43,761 nucleotides of DNA from Clostridium sp. (GCA_023664385.1 JAMPFU010000026.1:1-43761), one strand, 5' to 3'; counted from the first letter of the stretch, positions 25,768-35,368 are shown. Program-made: numbers and translations. Notes: a model not told the origin generated them from the letters alone.

Positions 25768-26748
25768 CTATTCTGAAAAGAACTGCATATCTTTTGAATT
25801 ATCGTCACTGTTATGGGCTACACTACTGATAATATCTTTTACTTTCTCAATAGGCATCTTTACAATCTTAGCTATACGCTCTACTGAATCTCCATCTTCA
25901 TACATACTTATAACTATTTCTTTTGCTTTTTTTTCCTCGCCTTTTTCATAAATCGCTTCTGATAAATTACACATAACACTCACACCCTTCTTTATATTGC
26001 CTTCTGTCTCTATTTTGTATTCCGTTTTAATAATATCAAGTTTACCCTTTACCGAGAGATTATCCGATAGCAGAGCCCCTAAAAGGCGATGCAGCTTATA
26101 CCCCTTACTAACATCAGGAAGTTCTTTTGCTACTCCAATTAACACAATATTAATCAAATCAAGATTACCTTCCCAGTCACACGAACCTAAAACAGCGTCT
26201 TTTGTAAGATGAACATAAGCCATACTGTTTTCGTCTGCATTCAAACAGACCCAAATACTAAATACTCTTTTAATATCATCATAATTAGTATTTACAAAAT
26301 CTCTTTCTTTCTGTGAAGAAATTAGACGACTTGCATAAAAAATTGCCCTGTTTAGTAAATTGTATGCGTATGGTATCTCTTTTTGAATTTCCACATTAAT
26401 AATAACCTGAGACAATCCGTCCTTCATCCACACGTAAAAAATAATATCAAACCTGACTAATCCTTCATTAATCTCGCTATTTTCAGTATTTAATCCTACA
26501 ATACGTTGCCCTTTTGGGTAAGTGACACTATTAGTCAGTCCAGGCTCTACGGGAACCCGTCCTATTTGCGGTTCACCTTCAATAAGCTTCACTACATCCG
26601 GTATCTCCATACCATAAAATTCTTCTATTGTATTTATTAAAATATGTGCCAGTATTTCCTTATTACCTATCAGCCGTTTTGCCTGTTCATCATATTGGGC
26701 ATTTATATCTGCCGCATTAATTGCATTTTTTATCTCTGTACTCATCAT
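25768..26748 (-). CDS. PD-(D/E)XK nuclease family transposase-like protein (Rpn type)
   Basis: The 326-aa protein has the usual plan of the Rpn/PDDEXK_2 group: an N-terminal helical region, then RFDIIFYVW (Asp) and IINVEIQKE (the E-x-Q/K pair) as nuclease core. A 'NLLNRAIFYASRLI' helix follows, and the charged C-terminal helical tail (EKGEEKKAKE, IAKIVKMPIEKVKDI) resembles the repeat tails of these proteins. Family members are thought to promote recombination. It has its own promoter and a strong terminator on its far side. That marks it as an insertion inside an otherwise continuous operon. No clear terminal inverted repeats or target duplication are visible. Confidence 0.85.
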   Translation of the reverse strand: MMSTEIKNAINAADINAQYDEQAKRLIGNKEILAHILINTIEEFYGMEIPDVVKLIEGEPQIGRVPVEPGLTNSVTYPKGQRIVGLNTENSEINEGLVRFDIIFYVWMKDGLSQVIINVEIQKEIPYAYNLLNRAIFYASRLISSQKERDFVNTNYDDIKRVFSIWVCLNADENSMAYVHLTKDAVLGSCDWEGNLDLINIVLIGVAKELPDVSKGYKLHRLLGALLSDNLSVKGKLDIIKTEYKIETEGNIKKGVSVMCNLSEAIYEKGEEKKAKEIVISMYEDGDSVERIAKIVKMPIEKVKDIISSVAHNSDDNSKDMQFFSE

Positions 26749-26792
26749 TCACACCTTTTATCGCTCGTTAAAATTCTTATGAATTTATTACC

Positions 26793-26821
26793 ATTGTAAC
26801 CTAAATTCCATGATTAATCAA
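26793..26821 (-). promoter_or_regulatory. Promoter of the PD-(D/E)XK gene
   Basis: The minus strand has TTGATT, a 17-base spacer and TACAAT, followed by a leader of about 45 bases and an AAAGGTGT ribosome site before the ATG. It is one of the best promoter matches in the element region. Confidence 0.6.
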
Positions 26822-26850
26822 CTTAAATTCATAGTTTCGCCAACCACGCT

Positions 26851-27048
26851 TCAAAAAGTACCCATAGCTTCTACCTGGTCTTGTACCCGTCTGATGCAGT
26901 ATTCCTTCATAAACTTAATAATTTTATCGTCGTATCCTGTTTCATAAAACTTAAGTAACATTCCTTCAAATTTATTATACAAAGCATAAATCAGATGCAC
27001 AATACTATTTTTTGCTGAATTTAAACCCATTAATTGTAATACTGCCAT
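26851..27048 (-). CDS. Doubtful short reading frame overlapping the 109-aa gene
   Basis: A 65-aa frame overlaps the end of the small membrane protein gene by 44 bases in another frame. No ribosome site precedes its ATG. Still, its sequence (KFYETGYDDKIIKFMKEYC and following) is protein-like, helical and basic. It might be the remnant of a gene disrupted by the PD-(D/E)XK insertion, or a frameshift extension of the upstream gene through the six A at its stop. I keep it at low confidence. Confidence 0.3.
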   Translation of the reverse strand: MAVLQLMGLNSAKNSIVHLIYALYNKFEGMLLKFYETGYDDKIIKFMKEYCIRRVQDQVEAMGTF

Positions 27049-27334
27049 TTTTCTTATCGTAAATACCCCGCATATCCTCCTCAGAGCACTCCAACACTAT
27101 CTCATTACCTTCCTTGCGGTATTTCCCTGAAAGTGTGTTACGGCTATCACTATTACCCATAGTCAGCGTAAACTCCTTCATATCGAGCTTCAGACTAAAC
27201 TCAATTCCGAGTTCCTCGTAACTGTCGCATGAGTAAACACCACAGTATTCATACCTAACTAACACCACTGCTATGCTTAACCAAAGCACAACCACCAAAC
27301 TTATCACTATTGCGTATTTTATTCCCTTTTTCAC
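27005..27334 (-). CDS. Small membrane-anchored protein with exported beta domain
   Basis: The start is set at GTG 27334 (MKKGIKY), eight bases after GGAG; the frame is also open to a TTG at 27355. The product has about 109 residues. One signal-anchor helix (about 8-30, VISLVVVLWLSIAVVLV) is followed by an exported domain with short strands: EFTLTMGN, SGKYRKEGNEIVLECS and GSITINGFKF. It looks like a small lipocalin- or META-like beta unit, but I recognise no family. It lies after the hairpin that follows the 370-aa gene. Confidence 0.6.
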   Translation of the reverse strand: MKKGIKYAIVISLVVVLWLSIAVVLVRYEYCGVYSCDSYEELGIEFSLKLDMKEFTLTMGNSDSRNTLSGKYRKEGNEIVLECSEEDMRGIYDKKNGSITINGFKFSKK

Positions 27335-27357
27335 ACTGCTCACTCCATTCTTCAATA

Positions 27358-27385
27358 AAGTGTATGGTTGTTATGCCATACACTT
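27358..27385 (-). terminator. Hairpin after the polytopic protein gene (copy A of a duplicated element)
   Basis: Minus-strand stem AAGTGTATGG/CCATACACTT with an 8-base loop is followed by TATTGAAG. It matches the hairpin at 37995-38018 at 29 of 36 aligned bases, with one compensated base-pair change. It lies 5 bases past the stop of the gene at 27391. Confidence 0.6.
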
Positions 27386-27390
27386 CGACT

Positions 27391-28503
27391 TTAGTAACCG
27401 GTCGGTGCTTTTTGGTTACCGTTTTTGTTATTACTGCCACTGCCATCATTGACACCGTCGGTAGCCTCATTATCATCTACCTCAAAGTAATTGGTTTCAT
27501 CTGCATTAGACTTCTTGGTTATAAAGACGTGCATATAATACTTACCTGCAGAGTCACCAGTAATTCCAAAACTATCCATCGGAATACCACTACCACCTAA
27601 CTCAGAATTAATAGTCCCTCCACTGTAAAACTGTGTGGCATTTACGACTGTAGATACCTGCAGATTTTTACAGTCTCTGTCGGAGCCATCAAATCCCGGA
27701 ACTTCAGCACTGCCTACATACCCCTCACTAATAGAGACATTGTTATTAACGTACTGCTCAATCATCTGCCCGATATATAGCTTTGCATTAGTTGACAAAT
27801 CATTGGTTTTAGCCAGTATTTTACTATACATATCCTCCGCCAGATTCTGTCTGAACTTTCCAAATTCAGAGCCATCAGCATCGTAAGCAAACTTGTAAGC
27901 TGAACCGGAATTCATCCATTTACGCACAGTCCCCGTCAAATCAGTTGATACAATTTCATCGGCTGCAGTAGCCATAGCATCTACTAATACACCGTATGCT
28001 TTGAACAACGTGCCGTTAAACCCTATAGAATAGAAGAACACTATCATTATAGTCGGCAGCGCTTTCTTCAGCATATAAGTAGTCACCGTGTCATCATCAG
28101 ACAACCTGTAGCTCCTACGCTCTGGACCGTAATCTGAATACATTTTAACATCAGGCAGTAAAGTAAGAAGGAAAGAGAAAATAGCATCCAAGCCAGTCCC
28201 ATTATTAGCAGTCGCAATATTATCCTTAAACAGGTTTGGTAGTCCTAAAAACTTTCCTCCATTCCCGGCATTCTTTAAATCATGTATCCTGTCGAACATC
28301 GAACGGGAGCTTAAGTACAACAACGTAACTACCAACTGGTACATTGTCATTACAAGCCCTATAAGACAAAATGCCGAAATAACAAACTGGAATAGTGCAC
28401 CAAGCCAATTGAATTTACTGAACACTTCCCATGAACCAGAAAAAGCACTGGTGTAAAATAAATCAGTTAACGGTTTTTCATAAAGAATTAAATTTGTACC
28501 CAT
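27391..28503 (-). CDS. Polytopic membrane protein of the transfer-like operon
   Basis: I do not recognise a family. The start at 28503 is fixed by AAGGAGG six bases upstream; an earlier ATG at 28560 lacks a site. The product has about 370 residues. Two or three membrane helices lie at about 30-60 (FQFVISAFCLIGLVMTMYQL), and another at about 150-175 (TIMIVFFYSIGFNGTLF). The last 150 residues are polar and Asn/Gly-rich, ending in a low-complexity tail (DGVNDGSGSNNKNGN). It is flanked by the two giant proteins' genes and could be a channel subunit linking them. Confidence 0.68.
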   Translation of the reverse strand: MGTNLILYEKPLTDLFYTSAFSGSWEVFSKFNWLGALFQFVISAFCLIGLVMTMYQLVVTLLYLSSRSMFDRIHDLKNAGNGGKFLGLPNLFKDNIATANNGTGLDAIFSFLLTLLPDVKMYSDYGPERRSYRLSDDDTVTTYMLKKALPTIMIVFFYSIGFNGTLFKAYGVLVDAMATAADEIVSTDLTGTVRKWMNSGSAYKFAYDADGSEFGKFRQNLAEDMYSKILAKTNDLSTNAKLYIGQMIEQYVNNNVSISEGYVGSAEVPGFDGSDRDCKNLQVSTVVNATQFYSGGTINSELGGSGIPMDSFGITGDSAGKYYMHVFITKKSNADETNYFEVDDNEATDGVNDGSGSNNKNGNQKAPTGY

Positions 28504-28577
28504 AGTAACCTCCTTTCTATTGGTAACTCTAAAGCATTTATAACGATTGGAGTAACCCAATTATTACTGTATTAATT

Positions 28578-31500
28578 TTAAGGTCGCCACATTACAATAG
28601 CGTAACTTATAAAGAAACTGATAAAGCTTGTGACAAATGTTCTTGCTAGAGTTGGTTCCGAGTCAATATTGTAAATACCGAAAGTCAATATCTTAATTAG
28701 ATCAAAACCATGCCGCATCATACTGTTCTGCTTAGACGGCAAAGTAATTGTTTCAAACAACTTTCTACCATAACCTTCCGTAAGAATCGCCCACATTATC
28801 CACGATACAATAGCCAAGTAAACTGCGAAGTAGAAAGCAAACATCCAAAGCACCGTTATTACATCACCTTTAAAAGCATCCCTCATCATCTGTTTGTATT
28901 TAGTCTTTGTAGCTTTAAACCACTCAGATGGGAAAAATCTTGAACTCGTAACAGCAACAGTTGCAGCAGACCCTTCTTCGTAGACTAAAGACTCCCGAAA
29001 AAACGGTATTTCATCCACGTATGTATTCGGCGTGACAGAGCTTGTCAGTAAAGCTACGTATCTGTTAAGCTTTTTAGTTGTTGGTCTGACATATAGCCCA
29101 TCATCTAACTGTATTGTGATACACACCGATGTTGGTGTCATAGTCGAAGCATCCTGTGCCTGATTGGTTCCATCCAAGTATACAACAGGAGCACCACCTT
29201 TCTTACCATTACCGCTATACAAAACACCGGATTTACCATCAGGATTATACAGAGAACCTACGTATGCATTATTTATAAAACTGCTCAGGTAAAATTGCTG
29301 ACCCCCACAGACCACTGGTATTCCAACAAACAAATGACTTTTAACGGCTGTTAATTTATCTTCATCGGTAGCAGAACTATTTAAAACGGAAATAAGGTCT
29401 GTATCGCTGATGGGTTCTGAAACAAAAAGAGGAGCCCCTTTGTTAGAAGAAGCAACACGCACAAAATTAATATCAGCTATTGTTATTACTTGTTTTTCGA
29501 CTAAATTGTTAATAGGTACCGTGTTCGTGTTTGCATAAATTATACTATCCCTTACAGCCTGAGAGATGCCATTCGTGTAAATACCATTTACATTCAATGC
29601 ATTTACGAGAGCCCCTGAATTCAAATAGTATTCCCCTTGTGACTCATAAAAGTAGTAATCGCTCACTTTAAGAAAGAATACTGGAATAGCTTGTATGCTC
29701 TTTCCACGTAATTTTTCAAACTTTTTTGTTGTAAAAGATTCTTTAGTCTCTCTGCCATCAGTGAGAGTTTTGTTATTCACATACCAGCACTTTCCGTAGA
29801 CATCCCTAAACTTTGTTGCTACTGTAGTAGGCTGTGCTTCATACAAAAATGAACTGTCAGTAACCTGTATTTTATTAGTCGTTCCCACAGTGCTGGTCGC
29901 AAGCATCGGCATACCAAAAAAATCAGCGTATAACTCATTCAGCTTAGTGATACAATCGTTCAAAACAGCACTGTTTGGTTTAGTACTGCTGAGGTTAGAA
30001 ACTGGGAGAATACCCAGTTTGTCATCCACAACAACGCCGCTGATTGTAAATCTCGAATCCTCGAACAAGGGCTGCACACAATAGTATGCTTCGTGATTAA
30101 TTCTGCGGGAGCCAGTCAAAATCCATTTTTGTCCATTATAATTAAACTCCTTCCCAATTGGAGTTTCTGAGCTGCCTTTTACTCGTCTAGTCTGTATATT
30201 CAGCTGTCCGTCCTTGTACAGTACACTATCGTTGGTTTGTACATTCTCATAAATAACACCAGCTCTTGTGACAAAAAAACTGTCTGAGTAAGTCTTACCG
30301 TCAGCCATATTCTTTCCATTAAGCAGTTTATACCCCCGGGTACCTGCTGCTAATGCTTTGGTGTATGTGTCGCTCAATGTACTCCCACTGTAAAACACTT
30401 CCCACCATTTAGTTGTACTACCGCAGTACTTTAATCCAGTTTCATCAAGCTTAAAGCCGTTTTGCGTAAATATCTGCGAAATAGTACCATCTGTAACACC
30501 TTCAGGACGCAATATTGTAATACTTGGAGCCAGGTATCCTGACTTCACGTATTCCACACCGGAAGTTCCGTACATAAAATTAGCAAGTGAATTGGAAACA
30601 CTAAGATTAGAGTCCCACCACTCTTGTAAAATAGCACTGCCGGTAGGGCGTGTGTAAATAACACTATTCACATCCTGTAAAGTGAGGCTATCCGTGCCTT
30701 CTTCAATACTGCTAACATAATTCGCAATATCCTCATTTGCGAGTATTTCGTTATCAGGTATCACGTAATTCCAATCCACGATTACATAAACCTGTTCATC
30801 CGCCGTACCGTTTTTAACAGTGAAAGCCCTAGTCAATCTGTTAGTTCCTACTTCCATGTTATCAACATTAAAGCACCCTGCATCTTCACTTATCCTCTCA
30901 TCGTTGCTAAATCCCGACTCTCCCAAATCAATATCGACTACATATGCATCACGTAATCTAGTCCCATAGTATCCGTATACAGGAACTTTCTTTTCATTTT
31001 GGACAGCACTGCAAACGTACATAACATTGTTTCTTGCCAAACGAGACAGGTATACATTGCCAAGCAGACAGCTTATTATCTCCAAATTGTAGTATACATT
31101 GCCTGAAGTGTCCAAGTATTGCAGCAATCCATCAGCTTTGTATACAGAATATATCTCCACATCATTATCCGACAATGTTAATTCTATTGCATTGTCTAGC
31201 AAGTTTGATGTATTATCAGCATTAAGTGTGTACCCTGCAAACTCAAAGCTTGTATTACCGCTGTACTCAAGCAGCTCATAATCCTTTTCAGTTTCATTAT
31301 TATAAAATGAAACTACATCCTCAGCCATAACGCCATCACAGTCATGGTAGGCAACAGACATGTCTTTCCTGTAAATTGCATATAATGTAATATCCCCTGT
31401 GACATCCTCTATGGCAGTCAAATCATCATCAACAGTAAAACCAGCTGTTGCATCTTTGTCAGTGTTCCAGCCGACAAATTCATATCCTGCTTTTGATGCC

Positions 31501-34500
31501 GTCGGCGTTATATCAACTTTCTCTCCTTTTCTGACTGCAACTTTTTCCTGTTCTCCATCCCAAGAAGTGCCCCCGTTGTACTCCCAATCATACGTAACGT
31601 AAATGCCTTCGGCTAAAGAGATGGTTGCAGTAGGCTTTGCCCCGGTTACTGTCTGGTATACTGCTTCTGCTATCCACCCATCCTTAATTACCTCCACTTC
31701 AAGCTTTTTACACTTTTCCCGATAAAAGGTCATTACACCTTCATCAAATTCTTCAGTTCTGCTCATGCTGACTATAACAGGCTTTCCCTCGTAGTATCCT
31801 GCATCCTCTCCTACAAAGAACATTGCAGGGAAGTTAGGGTTTCCTATAGGTATACTGTTATAACCTATTTCTAAGTATGAGTCTGCGTCCGTGTATGACT
31901 CATCTTTACTAAAACTGAATACGTCGCCTACCTGAGTTGACAGTCTGCCCTCAACATGCACATTTCTTTCATTGCCCTCAAATACCATAGGTGCGTAGAC
32001 ATTCACCGTACTGCCTTCATCACACTTTACACCGGTGCCGTTATCTTTTGCGAGAAACCCTCCCTGACAATTTAAAGTGGAAGACCCCTTTGTGCAAAAA
32101 CCTGTTTCATTATCATGGCAGCTTAAACTCATCAAATACAAACTTCTACTTCCGTCAAGTACAAAGCCTTCGTCACAGCCATATATTTCAAGATTGTACA
32201 GCCCGTCTGGCAGCATATTGACAGACACCTGTCCACTTGTGTATAACCCTGTATCACAATCATAGATTATATTCGTTGTTTCCCTACTAGAAGTTATCGG
32301 ATAAACAAAGAAACCACTTGAGCTTGTATTATTTACACCTATTGTACAGTTGTAAATCTCATTAGAATCTTTGTATTGTACTTGCCCGCTGCCCCTGCTT
32401 ATTCCGTTATCGGACCAATATCCTACTTGTACACCTGTTTCGCAATCATGTATACTTGTATAAAATATATTAGTTGTGCCGTCGACCGAAACACCGTATC
32501 TGAAATTTGAAATTTCAGATTTCTCATCTAAATTAATATATTCATCCACTATACCTTTTAGCCCGCCTATATCGCTTATATTGCTCCCGGCAGGGTATCC
32601 ACTCTTAAAGGCTATACCTAGCAACAGCTCAGAATAATTGGCAGACGTTCCATAACTAACCTGTCCACATATACCGGCAACAGCATCATCTCCAATACCC
32701 TCTATTAAAGTATTATAAACTGAAAAACTGGCAGTTCCCCTTACTCCATATTGTTTCGCCGTAACATGGCATCCTACTAATGCACTGACATACATTTCTG
32801 CACCAATATCTGCATTTATTATATCCGTATTTACCCAGCACATATGTCCGCTGGAAGAACCGACACAGTTAGATACACCCACATGAAAACCGTTAAAGCT
32901 GTTATTGTAGCCTGCTCCACCACCGTTGGAGACAGCTACGCCGTATGAGTAATCATTCTTATCTTCTTTTGCTGTGAAATGTGAGTTGCACACAAAAGCC
33001 ATTCCCTGTGCCCTTGAACCCTCGCCCGAATTAATGCCGCTATTTACATTTGTTGCTGTCACATTATCTACGTATACCGTAAATGCGTGATGCATATTAA
33101 TAGCATTATAACAGTTTGTAATTATAGTGTCCTTTACTACATACCCGTAGTTATCTTCATTTGTATTGCCGTTTCCAAAGGCACTACCTCTACTGCCGCC
33201 ACTTGTATCTATTCCGTAGCAGTTTGCGTCTGAGCTATTTTTACCTGTAATTTCACAATTTTCTATTCTGCTGAGTCCGTCTCCACCGCCTGTGTTAGTC
33301 TTAACGGCAGTCATATTATTTTCAAAAGTACAGCCCGATACCAAATGATTTCCATATCCTGTTTTTATAGCCGCATCAAAATCCTTAAAAATGGCATCGT
33401 GTACTTCAACAGGGAAATAACTTCCATCATAAACTGTTGTGCCAATAGTATACTCAAATCCGACGCTGCTTCCATTGCCAGCGTAGTTCCCACCATTTAC
33501 ACGCAGGTTATCTCCCGCTCTGCCTTCCACATAGTATACCTTGCCGCATCCCTCAGAAGTACAGTTATTAAACTCAATAGTGCTCTGACCTGCGCTGCTG
33601 ACCATAGCAGACATATCATTTCTCATACCGTGCTCCAGCCCGCTAAATGAGCAGCTGTTCAGAGTAATATCCGTGCCCTGCTCTATCAGTATTCCGGTTC
33701 CTGTTCCGCTGAATGAGGTATTGTTAATGGTTATGCCGTTTCCCTGTTGTTTAATATTCATTCCCGTATCAGCTATATCGGCAAAAGTACAGTTGTCCAT
33801 AGTGACAACCCCGGCATTACTTTCAATAGTAACAAGACCATTAAAAGACACATTATTGAATACCGCCGTCGTACCGTTATCTATCGTGATACTGCCTATC
33901 TGACAGTCATTGTAGGTAATGCTACTCACATCTGTAGTCACATCAAACACATGACTGTTACCATTTATCACAACACCTGCATCCGAACCAGCTATTTGTG
34001 TAAAACTACTGTTGGTATCACACTCCATATTAATTACCAACGGTTCATTTCCTATGTATATGTCTCCTGAAAACAACTCACTATTTGCCTTCATATTAAT
34101 CCAGTCGATTAAAGAAGTTATTATAATCCCAGTGACTGTTTCTCCAGCATCGGCGTTACCTTCAGAAACTAATTGAACATCATCATACAGAACTATATCT
34201 ACCATATCTTCTGTTGCTGCTTCAGTAATTTCTTCTGTTGCAGTCACATCAGTATTCTCCTCTGTAACCTCTGTTACTTCAGAGTTTTCCTCTGCAACTT
34301 CTGTTGCAGCACTCTCCTCAGTAACCTCTGCTGTGGTAACTTCGGTACTCTCCTCAGTTATCTCTGTTACTTCTGAGTTTTCCTCTGTTACCTCTGCTGC
34401 TTCCAAAATTTCTTCAACAACATATTCCTCATCTCCCAACTCGCTACCTGCCCCGTAACTGATGGGTGTGGTTGAAGTAATAGCTACCGCTGTAGCTAAT

Positions 34501-34523
34501 AACCACATTAATGTTTTTCTCAT
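28578..34523 (-). CDS. Giant beta-helix surface protein with C-terminal membrane anchor
   Basis: The 1981-aa protein has a signal peptide (1-25, ending YGAG). A Thr/Glu/Val-rich repeat region (43-106) follows, then a long right-handed beta-helix (about 165-900). In the helix, short turns such as 'ITINNTSFSGTGTGILIEQG' and 'INGNSHVFDV' recur with the Asn/Gly/Cys spacing of parallel beta-helices. Next come one or two Listeria-Bacteroides-type repeats (about 970-1130: YEFVGWNTDKD, ITLYAIYRKD). A long, unrecognised beta-rich region follows (1130-1880). The last 100 residues hold two membrane helices (about 1885-1910 and 1955-1978) rather than a sorting motif. It is probably an adhesin or contact protein held directly in the membrane, perhaps joined to the channel by its helices. 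Confidence 0.85.
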   Translation of the reverse strand: MRKTLMWLLATAVAITSTTPISYGAGSELGDEEYVVEEILEAAEVTEENSEVTEITEESTEVTTAEVTEESAATEVAEENSEVTEVTEENTDVTATEEITEAATEDMVDIVLYDDVQLVSEGNADAGETVTGIIITSLIDWINMKANSELFSGDIYIGNEPLVINMECDTNSSFTQIAGSDAGVVINGNSHVFDVTTDVSSITYNDCQIGSITIDNGTTAVFNNVSFNGLVTIESNAGVVTMDNCTFADIADTGMNIKQQGNGITINNTSFSGTGTGILIEQGTDITLNSCSFSGLEHGMRNDMSAMVSSAGQSTIEFNNCTSEGCGKVYYVEGRAGDNLRVNGGNYAGNGSSVGFEYTIGTTVYDGSYFPVEVHDAIFKDFDAAIKTGYGNHLVSGCTFENNMTAVKTNTGGGDGLSRIENCEITGKNSSDANCYGIDTSGGSRGSAFGNGNTNEDNYGYVVKDTIITNCYNAINMHHAFTVYVDNVTATNVNSGINSGEGSRAQGMAFVCNSHFTAKEDKNDYSYGVAVSNGGGAGYNNSFNGFHVGVSNCVGSSSGHMCWVNTDIINADIGAEMYVSALVGCHVTAKQYGVRGTASFSVYNTLIEGIGDDAVAGICGQVSYGTSANYSELLLGIAFKSGYPAGSNISDIGGLKGIVDEYINLDEKSEISNFRYGVSVDGTTNIFYTSIHDCETGVQVGYWSDNGISRGSGQVQYKDSNEIYNCTIGVNNTSSSGFFVYPITSSRETTNIIYDCDTGLYTSGQVSVNMLPDGLYNLEIYGCDEGFVLDGSRSLYLMSLSCHDNETGFCTKGSSTLNCQGGFLAKDNGTGVKCDEGSTVNVYAPMVFEGNERNVHVEGRLSTQVGDVFSFSKDESYTDADSYLEIGYNSIPIGNPNFPAMFFVGEDAGYYEGKPVIVSMSRTEEFDEGVMTFYREKCKKLEVEVIKDGWIAEAVYQTVTGAKPTATISLAEGIYVTYDWEYNGGTSWDGEQEKVAVRKGEKVDITPTASKAGYEFVGWNTDKDATAGFTVDDDLTAIEDVTGDITLYAIYRKDMSVAYHDCDGVMAEDVVSFYNNETEKDYELLEYSGNTSFEFAGYTLNADNTSNLLDNAIELTLSDNDVEIYSVYKADGLLQYLDTSGNVYYNLEIISCLLGNVYLSRLARNNVMYVCSAVQNEKKVPVYGYYGTRLRDAYVVDIDLGESGFSNDERISEDAGCFNVDNMEVGTNRLTRAFTVKNGTADEQVYVIVDWNYVIPDNEILANEDIANYVSSIEEGTDSLTLQDVNSVIYTRPTGSAILQEWWDSNLSVSNSLANFMYGTSGVEYVKSGYLAPSITILRPEGVTDGTISQIFTQNGFKLDETGLKYCGSTTKWWEVFYSGSTLSDTYTKALAAGTRGYKLLNGKNMADGKTYSDSFFVTRAGVIYENVQTNDSVLYKDGQLNIQTRRVKGSSETPIGKEFNYNGQKWILTGSRRINHEAYYCVQPLFEDSRFTISGVVVDDKLGILPVSNLSSTKPNSAVLNDCITKLNELYADFFGMPMLATSTVGTTNKIQVTDSSFLYEAQPTTVATKFRDVYGKCWYVNNKTLTDGRETKESFTTKKFEKLRGKSIQAIPVFFLKVSDYYFYESQGEYYLNSGALVNALNVNGIYTNGISQAVRDSIIYANTNTVPINNLVEKQVITIADINFVRVASSNKGAPLFVSEPISDTDLISVLNSSATDEDKLTAVKSHLFVGIPVVCGGQQFYLSSFINNAYVGSLYNPDGKSGVLYSGNGKKGGAPVVYLDGTNQAQDASTMTPTSVCITIQLDDGLYVRPTTKKLNRYVALLTSSVTPNTYVDEIPFFRESLVYEEGSAATVAVTSSRFFPSEWFKATKTKYKQMMRDAFKGDVITVLWMFAFYFAVYLAIVSWIMWAILTEGYGRKLFETITLPSKQNSMMRHGFDLIKILTFGIYNIDSEPTLARTFVTSFISFFISYAIVMWRP
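34205..34397 (-). repeat. Tandem Val-Thr-Glu-Glu repeats in the beta-helix protein
   Basis: The protein stretch 43-106 is built from degenerate units like VTEENSEVTE and VTEESAATEV. It is an extended acidic spacer after the signal peptide. The DNA also repeats (CCTCTGTTACTTC and variants), so slippage could change its length. Confidence 0.8.
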
Positions 34524-34555
34524 CCTTTCACTCCTTCTTTATTTATTTACATAAA

Positions 34556-34584
34556 AATAAGAGCGGACTAAATCCACTCTTATT
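34556..34584 (-). terminator. Terminator after the Fic gene, before the beta-helix protein gene
   Basis: Minus-strand stem AATAAGAG...CTCTTATT with inner pairs (TGGA/GTCC region) is followed by TTTATG. It is 22 bases past the Fic stop and separates the toxin cassette from the giant gene. Confidence 0.65.
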
Positions 34585-34606
34585 ACTACGTTCCTTAAAA
34601 CTATAC

Positions 34607-35368
34607 TTATTCTGCAAAGAAGTATTGCAGTTTCTGCCTGAATTCTGTCTGATTATCTGTAAACAGCTTAACTAAATCTTTGCTGTCTCCGCTTTGTGCA
34701 AGCCTCAGGCTCTGGACATATCTCATCCTTTGTTCATCTTCTATAATGATTGGACACATACCATTTAGTAAACTTTCCCTAAAAAGTATAAGCCTGCCTA
34801 CCCTGCCATTACCATCCTGAAATGGATGTATTTTTTCAAAACGAGCGTGAAACTCTGCTAAAACTTTAACTGACTTCTCTTGATTGTCGTACCATACAAG
34901 CAATTCTTTCATATCATTCGCAACGTCTTTTGGCAATGATGTTGTAATATCCCCAACTATATTAGGCTTTTTCTTATAATCCCCGATAGCATACCCATTT
35001 ATACGGTCTTCGAATACCCCAGCTTTCAAACAATAATGCAGAGCCTTAACCAGCTCCTCAGACAAGGTTTCATCCATTGTTTTTATTAAGTGATTGAATG
35101 CTAAAAAATGACCCTGTGCTTCTTCTACATCTTTTACTCTGTAGACAGTCTTATCAGGTGTCAAAGTCTTTGTATCAAACAAGCATACTGTTTGGTCTTT
35201 TGTCAGAGTGCTTCCCTCTAAATGATTTGAATTGTACGCTAAGCTCACTTGAAGAAAACCGTACACTCCATTCTTGTATTGTGCCTGAAATTCATCTATC
35301 AATGCAGCCTTTATATCACTGCACAACTGTCTGTCAGATCCAAACAAATTCATATCATTCATTATCAT
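34607..35368 (-). CDS. Fic-family AMP-transferase with N-terminal inhibitory motif
   Basis: The 253-aa protein has the full catalytic motif HPFQDGNGRVGR (H181 to R192). His181 and the GNGR loop are the residues that move AMP from ATP to a target hydroxyl. Near the N-terminus SNHLEG (S47 to E51) fits the self-inhibitory [S/T]xxxE[G/N] helix that blocks the ATP site in class II Fic proteins. It may therefore act without a separate antitoxin, or be switched on by a signal. The start may be at 35368 or at the ATG at 35362, which has a better-spaced AGAGG. It is the last gene of the toxin cassette, starting just after the upstream HEPN gene. The target is unknown. Confidence 0.9.
   Translation of the reverse strand: MIMNDMNLFGSDRQLCSDIKAALIDEFQAQYKNGVYGFLQVSLAYNSNHLEGSTLTKDQTVCLFDTKTLTPDKTVYRVKDVEEAQGHFLAFNHLIKTMDETLSEELVKALHYCLKAGVFEDRINGYAIGDYKKKPNIVGDITTSLPKDVANDMKELLVWYDNQEKSVKVLAEFHARFEKIHPFQDGNGRVGRLILFRESLLNGMCPIIIEDEQRMRYVQSLRLAQSGDSKDLVKLFTDNQTEFRQKLQYFFAE

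Noticed and set aside
34205-34397. Repeated DNA that might be a CRISPR array
   Set aside because: The repeats are in frame, degenerate, and encode a Val-Thr-Glu-rich spacer; there are no unique spacers of even length.
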